From Actinomycetales bacterium (GTDB lineage Bacteria > Actinomycetota > Actinomycetes > Actinomycetales > Beutenbergiaceae): a DNA stretch of 7,035 nt. The notes under the pieces are model-generated. The model saw only the letters and a list, made by a program, of their open reading frames with translations. It was not told the DNA's origin and did not search any database. The stretch spans positions 1-7,035 of the forward strand of contig JAENWO010000124.1 of the NCBI GenBank assembly GCA_016649925.1. The letters are read 5' to 3'. The number at the start of each line of letters is the position of its first letter. The stretch's first letter is position 1. This document shows, piece after piece, positions 1 to 5,401 of this stretch. The translations under genes were made by a program, and so were the position numbers.

Positions 1-42
1 GTCACCGGCGTGCCTGCTCCCTGCCGGTCACCGGCGTGCCTG
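1..42. repeat. 16-bp direct repeat at the 3' end of aroA
   Basis: The 16-mer GTCACCGGCGTGCCTG occurs at 1-16 and again at 27-42, a 26-nt period. The second copy covers the aroA stop codon and its last codons, so the first copy looks like a duplicate of the gene's 3' end. The 10-nt spacer (17-26) does not match what follows the second copy. Whether more copies lie to the left cannot be seen. Confidence 0.8.
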
Positions 43-1344
43 GTGCGCGCCGAGGAGCGCGGTCCACATGGCGGTGAACGCGGGCAGCGTCTTGGCCGTC
101 GTGGCGACGTCGACGATCCGCACGTCGGGGACACGCAGCCCCACGATCGCCGCGAACGTGGCCATCCGGTGGTCGTGGTAGGTCTCGACGACGGCGCCGT
201 GCAGCGTCCCGGGACGGATGACGAGGCCGTCCTCGGTCTCCTGGGCTTCACCGCCGAGCCTTCGGATCTCGGTGACGAGAGCGGCGAGCCGGTCCGTCTC
301 GTGCCCGCGCAGGTGGGCGATGCCGCTCAGCCGGGACTCGCCGTCGGCCAGCGTCGCCAGAGCGGCGATGGTCGGAGCGAGCTCGCCTCCCGCGTGCAGA
401 TCGGCGTCGATCGCCGAGACGGTGCCGGTCCCGGTGACGCTCAGGACGCCGTCGCGCAGCTCGACGGCGGCGCCCATCCGGGTGAGCAGGTCGCGCAGCA
501 GGTCCCCGGGCTGGGTGGTGCGGGACGGCCAGTTCGGGACCCGCACCGTGCCTCCGGCGGCCACGGCCGCGGCGAGGAACGGTCCGGCGTTGGAGAGGTC
601 GGGCTCCACGACGACGTCCCCACCCGCGATCGGGCCCGGCTCCACGCGCCACCGGCCGGGCGTGTGGTCCTCGACCCTCACGCCGCGCTCGCGCAGCGTC
701 GCCACCGTCATGTCGATGTGCGGCTGGCTCGGCAGCGCACCTCCGACGTGCCGCAGCGTGAGTCCGTCCGCGAACCGGGGGGCGGCGAGCAGCAGGGCCG
801 AGACGAACTGGGAGGACCCGGAGGCGTCCACCGACACCTCGGACCCGCTGATCGCGCCCGTGCCGTGGACCGTGAACGGCAGAGAGGTCGGGGTTGCGCC
901 GCCGTCAGTGGTGACCCGGACACCGAGGTCCTCGAGGGCCCGGATCATCGGGGCCATCGGCCGCACGCGGGCCCCGGCATCGCCGTCGAGCCGGACGGGA
1001 CCGTCGGCAAGAGCCGCGAGTGGCGGGACGAATCGCATCACGGTGCCGGCCAGCCCGCAGTCGATCTGGGCCGGACCACGCAGGGGCGCGGGCCGCACGC
1101 GAAGCGTCGTGCCGCCGTCGTCCTCCTCGATGTGCGTCCCCAGGGCGCGCAACGCGGCGATCATCAGGTCGGTGTCGCGGGAGCGCAGGGCGCCACGGAT
1201 CGTGGTCGGCGCGTCGGCGAGAGCGGCGAGGGGCAGCGCCCGGTTCGTCAACGACTTCGAGCCGGGCACCTCCACCACCGCGCCCAACGGTGCGGACGCG
1301 CAGGGGGCGGGCCAGGGCTCGGCCCTCAGGGTGGGTATCGACAC
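28..1344 (-). CDS. aroA: 3-phosphoshikimate 1-carboxyvinyltransferase (EPSP synthase)
   Basis: This cytoplasmic enzyme transfers enolpyruvate from PEP to shikimate-3-phosphate, the sixth step of the shikimate pathway to aromatic amino acids. The 438-aa product has the family's usual length and landmarks: PGSKSLTNRA (residues 27-36, with substrate-binding Lys30), the CGLAGTVMRF loop (96-105), GDAGARVRPM (121-130), SSQF (177-180), GELAPT (320-325), RGHETDRL (346-353), YHDHRMA (389-395) and TAKTLPAF (416-423). The loop reads MRF where the E. coli enzyme has MRP, a form I recall as common in actinobacteria. I chose GTG at 1344 because the frame upstream of it overlaps the doxX-like gene and encodes no family sequence. 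The start lies 23 nt after the doxX-like stop, but a TAGGCT hexamer 7 nt before it suggests its own leaderless promoter. A 16-bp repeat overlaps the stop codon. Confidence 0.96.
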   Translation of the reverse strand: MSIPTLRAEPWPAPCASAPLGAVVEVPGSKSLTNRALPLAALADAPTTIRGALRSRDTDLMIAALRALGTHIEEDDGGTTLRVRPAPLRGPAQIDCGLAGTVMRFVPPLAALADGPVRLDGDAGARVRPMAPMIRALEDLGVRVTTDGGATPTSLPFTVHGTGAISGSEVSVDASGSSQFVSALLLAAPRFADGLTLRHVGGALPSQPHIDMTVATLRERGVRVEDHTPGRWRVEPGPIAGGDVVVEPDLSNAGPFLAAAVAAGGTVRVPNWPSRTTQPGDLLRDLLTRMGAAVELRDGVLSVTGTGTVSAIDADLHAGGELAPTIAALATLADGESRLSGIAHLRGHETDRLAALVTEIRRLGGEAQETEDGLVIRPGTLHGAVVETYHDHRMATFAAIVGLRVPDVRIVDVATTAKTLPAFTAMWTALLGAHQARR

Positions 1345-1351
1345 GCCCGTC

Positions 1352-1357
1352 AGCCTA
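1352..1357 (-). promoter_or_regulatory. -10-like TAGGCT for a leaderless aroA transcript
   Basis: On the minus strand TAGGCT is followed by 7 nt (GACGGGC) and then the aroA GTG. This is the spacing expected if transcription starts at or next to the start codon. There is no convincing Shine-Dalgarno in the 23-nt gap and no good -35 match, which is common for actinobacterial promoters. The -10 assignment is inference from the motif. Confidence 0.5.
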
Positions 1358-1367
1358 CTGGGGCACC

Positions 1368-1880
1368 TCAGGCGGAGGCCTTGGCCGCCTTCACATCGGT
1401 CTTGAGTGCCTCCTTGACGTCGGAGATCTCGGCGCGGTGGTCCTGCCAGTTGGCATAGCGCCAACCCAGGGACGGCTTGCCCCGCCGGTCCTCCGCGGCG
1501 AAGATCAGCCCGCCGATCAGGGCCACGTTGCGCAGCGCGCCACTGAGGTACTCACGGCGCTGCTCACCCTTGACGCTCGTGACCGGGTAGTTCATCAACG
1601 TCGTCGGCACGGCGATCACGGCGAGGACCGTGGCTGCGAGCCGCGGCGCCTTGCCGGTGGCGAGCAGGACACCCGCACCGACGCTGATCGCGCCGGTGAT
1701 CCTGGCGAGGCTCTTGGGGTCGGCGGGCAGGCCGGGGACGTGAGCGCTGAGCTTGGCCAGTGTCTTCTCGTAGGGCCTCGCCCGCTGCGCGTGCTTGTCG
1801 GCGTGACGGATGGAGTCGAGGCCGTCGACGATGAAGACGGAGGCCAGGAGGGGTCGGGCGAGCGCGCGCAGAGGACTCAT
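1368..1880 (-). CDS. DoxX family membrane protein
   Basis: The 170-aa product is a small multi-pass inner-membrane protein. Four hydrophobic segments are visible at about residues 8-25, 59-77, 80-98 and 112-130, with the RP-LLASVFIVDG opening and the YPVTSVKGEQRREYLSGALRNVALIGGL stretch (about 98-125) typical of DoxX-like proteins. A charged tail (about 131-170, Lys/Glu/Asp rich) is probably cytoplasmic. The family's chemistry is poorly defined. Mycobacterial DoxX has been linked to a membrane oxidoreductase complex that responds to thiol and oxidative stress, which fits the divergent sigR neighbour, but no direct role can be read here. The ATG at 1880 has no clear Shine-Dalgarno; an imperfect TAGCAA lies 6 nt upstream. 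The stop is 23 nt before aroA. Confidence 0.85.
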   Translation of the reverse strand: MSPLRALARPLLASVFIVDGLDSIRHADKHAQRARPYEKTLAKLSAHVPGLPADPKSLARITGAISVGAGVLLATGKAPRLAATVLAVIAVPTTLMNYPVTSVKGEQRREYLSGALRNVALIGGLIFAAEDRRGKPSLGWRYANWQDHRAEISDVKEALKTDVKAAKASA

Positions 1881-1937
1881 GGTCCATTGCTACCGCAGAT
1901 GCACGCTCAGTGCTAGCGGAATGCCCGTACGTCCGCT

Positions 1938-1963
1938 GGAATGTCGTGGCCCGCTCCACCGTT
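1938..1963 (+). promoter_or_regulatory. SigR/SigH-type promoter upstream of sigR (probable autoregulatory p2)
   Basis: GGAAT at 1938-1942 is followed by exactly 18 nt and then GTT at 1961-1963, preceded by C (CGTT). This matches the known SigR/SigH consensus GGAAT-N18-GTT. It lies about 215 nt upstream of the sigR start on the same strand, as expected for the positive autoregulation known in Streptomyces and Mycobacterium. The predicted transcription start is near 1969-1972, giving a leader of about 200 nt. A second GGAAT (1918-1922) has GTC, not GTT, at the same distance and fits less well. Confidence 0.75.
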
Positions 1964-2026
1964 GAAGCAGACGTGACTCTTCTGGTGGCCGCCAACGCTG
2001 TGGGTGCACGCCCCCCCGTGCGGCGT

Positions 2027-2040
2027 GGCGCCATGGCGCC
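2027..2040. repeat. 14-bp perfect palindrome GGCGCCATGGCGCC in the sigR leader
   Basis: The sequence equals its own reverse complement and sits between the predicted SigR-type promoter and the sigR start. Its centre contains an ATG (2033) in frame with sigR. It could be an operator, a structure in the long leader, or chance in GC-rich DNA. Confidence 0.4.
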
Positions 2041-2162
2041 GGACGCCCGGGTGAGGGCGACGTCCCAGCGACGCGCGAGCGCGCCGAGCCGCGCCGGCAC
2101 GCCGGGCGGCGCAGAGCCGTCCGCCGGCGTGGGCTGGTCAGGACGTTCACAGGCGGGACGAC

Positions 2163-2168
2163 TAGGCT
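2163..2168 (+). promoter_or_regulatory. -10-like TAGGCT just upstream of sigR (probable p1)
   Basis: TAGGCT is followed by 8 nt (TCGGCGGG) and the sigR ATG at 2177. The identical hexamer stands 7 nt before aroA. A housekeeping-type promoter here would give a leaderless or near-leaderless mRNA encoding only the standard-length sigma factor. GGCGGG is a poor Shine-Dalgarno and too close to the ATG. No strong -35 is visible. Confidence 0.45.
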
Positions 2169-2176
2169 TCGGCGGG

Positions 2177-2782
2177 ATGAGCGAGAACACCGACCGTGCA
2201 CCCGAGGAGGAGACTCCCAAGGCACGGGAACAACGTTTCCAGGCCGACGCCATGCCCTACCTGGACCAGTTGTACGGTGCTGCGCTGCGGATGACCCGCA
2301 ACCCGGCCGATGCCGAGGACCTCGTGCAGGAGACCTTCGCGAAGGCCTTCGCCGCGTTCCACCAGTACCGGCCCGGGACGAACCTCAAGGCGTGGCTGTA
2401 CCGCATCCTGACGAACACGTTCATCAACACCTACCGCAAGAAGCAGCGGGAGCCGCTGCAGTCCGACGCGGACACCGTCGAGGACTGGCAGATCCACCGC
2501 GCCGCCTCGCACACCTCGACCGGCCTCCGATCGGCCGAGGCCGAGGCGATGGACGCCCTCGGTGACTCCGCGGTCAAGGACGCGCTCGCTCAGCTTCCCG
2601 AGGACTTCCGCCTGGCCGTCTACCTGGCCGACGTCGAAGGTTTCGCCTACAAGGAGATCGCCGAGATCATGGACACCCCGATCGGGACCGTGATGTCGCG
2701 ACTGCACCGCGGCCGTGCACAGCTGCGCGAGCTGCTCGCGGGTCATGCCCGCTCATTGGGGATGAAGGTGGGAAAGGTATGA
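2177..2782 (+). CDS. sigR: ECF RNA polymerase sigma factor SigR/SigH (thiol-oxidative stress)
   Basis: This 201-aa group IV sigma factor directs RNA polymerase to thiol-stress promoters (thioredoxin, mycothiol and protease genes in relatives). Region 2 spans about residues 26-90, with YLDQLYGAALRMTRNPADAEDLVQET (28-53) and KAWLYRILTNTFINTYRKKQ (71-90). Region 4 spans about 134-188, with LPEDFRLAVYLADVEGFAYKEIAEIM and the recognition helix TPIGTVMSRLHRGR (167-180). This is diagnostic of the SigR/SigH (ECF12) group. I chose the ATG at 2177 because homology begins soon after it. The frame stays open upstream to 1910, so an N-terminally extended form is possible. The stop overlaps the rsrA start (ATGA), indicating translational coupling with its anti-sigma factor. 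A SigR-type promoter at 1938-1963 suggests autoregulation. sigH is the mycobacterial name. Confidence 0.95.
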   Translation: MSENTDRAPEEETPKAREQRFQADAMPYLDQLYGAALRMTRNPADAEDLVQETFAKAFAAFHQYRPGTNLKAWLYRILTNTFINTYRKKQREPLQSDADTVEDWQIHRAASHTSTGLRSAEAEAMDALGDSAVKDALAQLPEDFRLAVYLADVEGFAYKEIAEIMDTPIGTVMSRLHRGRAQLRELLAGHARSLGMKVGKV

Positions 2783-3051
2783 GCGAGGAGATGCGTGCCG
2801 CCATCGGGGCCTGCCAGTGCGAGGAGGCGCTGGAGCACCTGTACGAGTACCTCGACTCGGAGATGCCGGAGCGAGACCTGGACCGGTTGCGCGTCCACAT
2901 CGAGGAGTGCCTCACGTGCCTGGACGCCGTCGGGCGCGAGCAGGAGCTACGGGTGGTGCTCAAGCGCTCCTGCACGGAGACCGCCCCGGCTGCCCTGCGG
3001 ATGCGGGTGCTGACGCAGCTCACCGTGCTGCGCGCCTCACCCAGGGGCTGA
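2779..3051 (+). CDS. rsrA: zinc-binding redox-sensing anti-sigma factor RsrA
   Basis: The 90-aa ZAS-family anti-sigma factor binds SigR under reducing conditions. In relatives, thiol oxidation expels zinc and releases the sigma factor. The signature H-x3-C-x2-C is His40, Cys44, Cys47 (HIEECLTC). Cys14 in QCEEALEHLYEYLDSEMP aligns with the zinc/redox Cys11 of Streptomyces RsrA, and Cys65 matches the later conserved cysteine region (CC in Streptomyces, single here). An additional Cys12 is present. The N-terminal helix (EEALEHLYEYLDSEM) is the sigma-contacting part. The ATG overlaps the sigR stop by four bases, and an AAGGTGGG stretch (2765-2772) inside sigR can serve as ribosome-binding site. 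It is shorter at the C-terminus than the Streptomyces protein, which is normal variation. Confidence 0.93.
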   Translation: MSEEMRAAIGACQCEEALEHLYEYLDSEMPERDLDRLRVHIEECLTCLDAVGREQELRVVLKRSCTETAPAALRMRVLTQLTVLRASPRG

Positions 3052-3097
3052 GGGCCGGGCGAGGAAGGTCGGCCAGCGGAGCGGCCGAGCGCGGCCA

Positions 3098-3123
3098 CCG
3101 CAACACGAAGCCGCAACACGAAG
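3098..3123. repeat. 13-bp tandem direct repeat downstream of rsrA
   Basis: CCGCAACACGAAG occurs twice head to tail (3098-3110 and 3111-3123). It lies in the untranslated region between the rsrA stop and the terminator hairpin, and its last bases overlap the first stem bases. No function is evident; slippage duplication is the simplest explanation. Confidence 0.85.
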
Positions 3124-3156
3124 CGCCGAGGACACCCTCGGGTGTCACTCGGCGCT
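3122..3156. terminator. Bidirectional terminator hairpin between rsrA and bL37
   Basis: The arms AGCGCCGAG (3122-3130) and CTCGGCGCT (3148-3156) pair over 9 bp. The inner arms GACACC (3131-3136) and GGTGTC (3141-3146) add 6 bp around a CTCG loop, with a single bulged A at 3147. The 15-bp GC-rich stem sits between two convergent genes, so it can end both transcripts. There is no clear T-tract on either side, as is frequent in actinobacteria. Confidence 0.8.
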
Positions 3157-3184
3157 GTGCGTCCGGCGCTGAAGTCTCCGGGAC

Positions 3185-3259
3185 TCAGGCGTTGGGGCGG
3201 TTGCCGTGGTTGGCGGCGCTCTTCTTACGGGCCCTGCGCTTGCGACCGCGCTTGCTCAT
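3185..3259 (-). CDS. Ribosomal protein bL37 (24-aa actinobacterial small protein)
   Basis: A 24-codon gene encodes a very basic peptide that begins MSKRGRKRRARKKSA and ends NHGNRPNA. It closely resembles the 24-residue bL37 protein (MAKRGRKKR...NHGKRPN-type, from memory) first seen in the large subunit of mycobacterial ribosomes, so the product is expected to bind 23S rRNA. About half the residues are Lys or Arg, and there is no cysteine. The start is supported by a strong Shine-Dalgarno, GAGGAG (3266-3271), 6 nt before the ATG. Gene finders usually miss it because of its length. It is convergent with sigR-rsrA, sharing the hairpin at 3122-3156, and lies 153 nt downstream of the membrane-protein gene on the same strand. 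Identification rests on recalled family sequence, not on a search. Confidence 0.9.
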   Translation of the reverse strand: MSKRGRKRRARKKSAANHGNRPNA

Positions 3260-3312
3260 GGTGTTCTCCTCGGTGCTGGAACGGGATGTCCGCCGTCCAT
3301 CGTCCCACATCC

Positions 3313-3330
3313 GGCACTCGCCTCAGTGCC
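3313..3330. repeat. 6-bp inverted repeat between bL37 and the upstream minus-strand gene
   Basis: GGCACT (3313-3318) and AGTGCC (3325-3330) flank a 6-nt loop (CGCCTC). The hairpin lies downstream of the membrane-protein stop at 3413 and upstream of the bL37 start, so it could be a weak terminator or leader structure. There is no T-tract, and the stem is short for GC-rich DNA. Nothing else recognisable stands out in 3260-3412. Confidence 0.3.
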
Positions 3331-3412
3331 ACGAGGCCTCCGCGCCGGGGCCGCGACGGCGCTCCCAGGCACGACGGCCCTCTCTCGCCCGTCCGACGTC
3401 GGCTCGTCCCTC

Positions 3413-4270
3413 TCAGTCGATGGCGAGCGTCTGGAGGATGTGCGTGAGCGCATCGAGGTCGCGCGCATCGGCCAGCTGGATGAAGACGCCGATGGTCCCC
3501 GGCTGATCGAAGCGGGTCAGACCGATCTTCACCAGGGCGCCGCCGTTGCCCTCGCAGTCGGTCCAGACCTCGTACCGCCCCCTCTCGTCTGCGGTCTGGA
3601 TGGCGCCCCGGTCACGGATGGTGCACGCGTACCCGAAGTCGGGACCGAAGACCTCCGTGTCGAGCACCGACAAGGCCGAGGTGCCGATGAAGATCCCCGG
3701 TGCCGAGGTGCCGTCGTACAGTCCGTCGACGTCGGTCGAGGCGATCACCGTCTCACCGATGGTCTCGTCGTTCGCGTCCCACCATCGCGGCTGCTCCCGG
3801 TCGCTCCACGCCGTGGGGATCCGCACGGAGGTGGACTGGTCGGCGCTGGTGAAGAACTCGTAGCCGTCGTACGGCTCCAGTCCCGCGTCAGGCAGAGACC
3901 CGTCCAGCATCGGCCCGACGACCACCTCCAACCCCTCGATCGTGGTGACGACCGCCGACTCCTCGTTGCGTTCGCTGCCGGTGTCTCTCGCGGCGACCTG
4001 CGCGCCCTCGCCGCCGGACTGCGGTGCGGCTCGTCCGTCCGAAGGCCACACCAACGCGATGGCCGCCACGACGGCGGTGATCAGGGCGCCGATGCCGCCC
4101 AGGATCGTCGTCCACTCACCCACCGACCTGCGCTGGTTGGCGGCTGCAGCCGGTGGCGCCATGACCGGGAGCGGGGCCGGGAGCGTGAGCGGCGCCGGAT
4201 GCGGTGCGGGGCGCGGCGGACCGACGTTGCCGGGAGGGTGCCAGCCACCGGGACCGTCGGGCTGAGTCAT
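3413..4270 (-). CDS. Single-pass membrane protein with proline-rich N-terminus, unknown function
   Basis: I do not recognise this 285-aa protein. Residues 1-45 are rich in Pro, Gly and Ala (cytoplasmic tail). After NQRRSVGEW comes one transmembrane helix at about 56-75 (ILGGIGALITAVVAAIALVW), then an acidic, low-complexity linker (about 76-110) and a folded-looking external domain (about 110-285). That domain contains VRIPTAWSD (149-157), two cysteines that could form a disulfide (Cys216, Cys239) and a C-terminal DALTHILQTLAI helix. The N-in topology with an IP-AW motif and ending helix recalls extracellular PsbP/LpqN-like domains of actinobacterial cell-surface proteins, but this is only a loose resemblance. 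The ATG at 4270 is preferred over the longer frame to 4333, because the extra 21 residues overlap the predicted promoter and look non-coding. Ribosome-binding signal is weak. It is transcribed divergently from the MDR gene. Confidence 0.85.
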   Translation of the reverse strand: MTQPDGPGGWHPPGNVGPPRPAPHPAPLTLPAPLPVMAPPAAAANQRRSVGEWTTILGGIGALITAVVAAIALVWPSDGRAAPQSGGEGAQVAARDTGSERNEESAVVTTIEGLEVVVGPMLDGSLPDAGLEPYDGYEFFTSADQSTSVRIPTAWSDREQPRWWDANDETIGETVIASTDVDGLYDGTSAPGIFIGTSALSVLDTEVFGPDFGYACTIRDRGAIQTADERGRYEVWTDCEGNGGALVKIGLTRFDQPGTIGVFIQLADARDLDALTHILQTLAID

Positions 4271-4304
4271 CGATGCATCCGTCTCGCACCCCCGCGGTGA
4301 GCCC

Positions 4305-4310
4305 AGTGTA
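4305..4310 (-). promoter_or_regulatory. -10-like TACACT for the membrane-protein gene
   Basis: On the minus strand TACACT lies 34 nt before the ATG at 4270, giving a predicted leader of about 28 nt. A poor -35 candidate (GTGCAC/TGTGCA around 4328-4334) has 17-18 nt spacing. It is the best promoter match on this strand in the 146-bp divergent gap. Confidence 0.4.
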
Positions 4311-4404
4311 GGACCGGCCGAACGGTGGTGCACAGGCTCCGGTGACCACTTCGAGCAGCGCGCGGACCTCCGTCGAGGACCAGAAGCCGCCGGTGCGCCC
4401 CCAT

Positions 4405-4410
4405 TAGGGT
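4405..4410 (+). promoter_or_regulatory. -10-like TAGGGT for a leaderless MDR oxidoreductase transcript
   Basis: TAGGGT is followed by 6 nt (GGGAAC) and the GTG start at 4417. It fits the same -10-to-start spacing seen before aroA and sigR. There is no Shine-Dalgarno at a usable distance and no clear -35. Confidence 0.5.
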
Positions 4411-4416
4411 GGGAAC

Positions 4417-5388
4417 GTGCGCAGTGTCTACGTGAAGAGCCAGGATCGGGCGGACCCGCTGGCCGGGCTCGCGATCGGGGACCTGGAGGAACGAACCGCT
4501 CCCGAGGGCTGGGTCCGGGTCGAGGTGCGTGCCGCGTCGCTGAACCACCACGACCTGTGGAGCCTGCGCGGCGTCGGTCTGCCCGCGGACCGGCTGCCGA
4601 TGGTGCTCGGCACGGATGCGGCCGGCGTGGACCCCGAGGGCCGGGACGTCATCGTGCACGCGGTCATCGCTGCACCGGGCTGGGTGGGGGAGGAGACGCT
4701 CGACCCGAAGCGGTCGCTGCTGTCGGAGGTGCACCCGGGCACACTCGCCACCCACGTGTGGGTCCCGGCCCGCAACCTCGTGCCCAAACCCCCCGAGCTC
4801 AGCTTCGCCGAAGCAGCATGCCTGCCGACGGCGTACCTCACCGCCTACCGCCTCCTGTTCGACGCCGCCGCACTGCGGCCCGGTCAGCGCGTCCTCATCC
4901 AGGGCGCGGGAGGCGGGGTCGCCACCGCGGCCGTGCTGATCGGCCGCGCCGCGGGACTCCACGTCGTCGTCACCTCCCGCTCCGAGCGGAAGCGCGCCCG
5001 CGCGCTCGAGATCGGCGCCCACGAAGCCGTCGCGACCGGAGTGCGGATCGCTCCCGTCGACGCCGTCGTGGAGACGGTGGGCGAGGCCACCTGGGAGCAC
5101 TCCCTGCGCTCCCTGCGCCCCGGCGGGGTGGTGGCCGTCGCTGGCGCGACGAGCGGGCCGGCGCCCTCGGCCGACCTGAACCGTGTGTTCTTCCGGAGCT
5201 TGCGGGTGATCGGTTCCACCATGGGAACCCTCGAGCAGCTCCAGTGGTTGCGTGACCAGCTCCTGGCCACCGGCGTCCGTCCGCTGATCGACTCCGAGCA
5301 CTCGCTCGACGACGACGACGGCGTCACCTCCGCGTTCGAGCGCCTCGCCTCCGGTGAGGCCTTCGGAAAGATCGTCCTCACCCGCTAA
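4417..5388 (+). CDS. Zinc-independent quinone oxidoreductase-like MDR family dehydrogenase
   Basis: This 323-aa member of the medium-chain dehydrogenase/reductase superfamily is probably a cytosolic NAD(P)H-dependent reductase. The GroES-like N-terminal half contains SLNHHDLWSLRG (41-52) and PMVLGTDAAG (61-70). The nucleotide-binding half has PGQRVLIQGAGGGVATAAV (155-173) and TSRSERKRARALEIGA (186-201), whose basic residues suggest NADPH. The catalytic zinc cysteine of alcohol dehydrogenases is absent (Ser41 region), and so is the four-cysteine structural zinc loop, so it belongs to the zinc-independent quinone oxidoreductase side of the family. The C-terminal ASGEAFGKIVLTR ending is typical. 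The substrate cannot be inferred. The GTG at 4417 fits the family's N-terminus and the TAGGGT hexamer. It is the first gene of a probable two-gene unit with the DUF4097 gene. Confidence 0.9.
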   Translation: MRSVYVKSQDRADPLAGLAIGDLEERTAPEGWVRVEVRAASLNHHDLWSLRGVGLPADRLPMVLGTDAAGVDPEGRDVIVHAVIAAPGWVGEETLDPKRSLLSEVHPGTLATHVWVPARNLVPKPPELSFAEAACLPTAYLTAYRLLFDAAALRPGQRVLIQGAGGGVATAAVLIGRAAGLHVVVTSRSERKRARALEIGAHEAVATGVRIAPVDAVVETVGEATWEHSLRSLRPGGVVAVAGATSGPAPSADLNRVFFRSLRVIGSTMGTLEQLQWLRDQLLATGVRPLIDSEHSLDDDDGVTSAFERLASGEAFGKIVLTR

Positions 5389-5391
5389 CCC

Positions 5392-5396
5392 AGGAG
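5392..5396 (+). promoter_or_regulatory. Shine-Dalgarno AGGAG that fixes the DUF4097 gene start
   Basis: AGGAG in the 13-nt gap after the MDR stop stands 5 nt before GTG at 5402. It decides this start over an in-frame ATG at 5354, which lies inside the MDR gene and has no such site. Confidence 0.75.
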
Positions 5397-5401
5397 ACCC
5401 C

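Noticed and set aside
10..1458. Long plus-strand open frame (482 codons) opposite aroA
   Set aside because: It is antisense to a clear EPSP synthase. High GC removes stop codons on the opposite strand, and the translation is Arg/Gly/His-rich with no family motif.
1345..1464. Extended aroA start at 1464
   Set aside because: The extra 40 residues overlap the doxX-like gene and encode non-family sequence. GTG at 1344 with TAGGCT fits better.
1918..1943. First GGAAT (1918-1922) as a SigR promoter
   Set aside because: At 18 nt spacing it meets GTC instead of GTT. The second GGAAT at 1938 fits exactly.
2667..3119. Minus-strand frame over the rsrA region
   Set aside because: It is opposite a well-supported RsrA with its zinc motif. 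The translation is Ser/Arg-rich noise.
3206..4300. Plus-strand open frame of 364 codons opposite the membrane-protein gene
   Set aside because: The opposite strand has a transmembrane helix and natural composition. The plus frame is a low-complexity Arg/Gly shadow and covers the bL37 gene as well.
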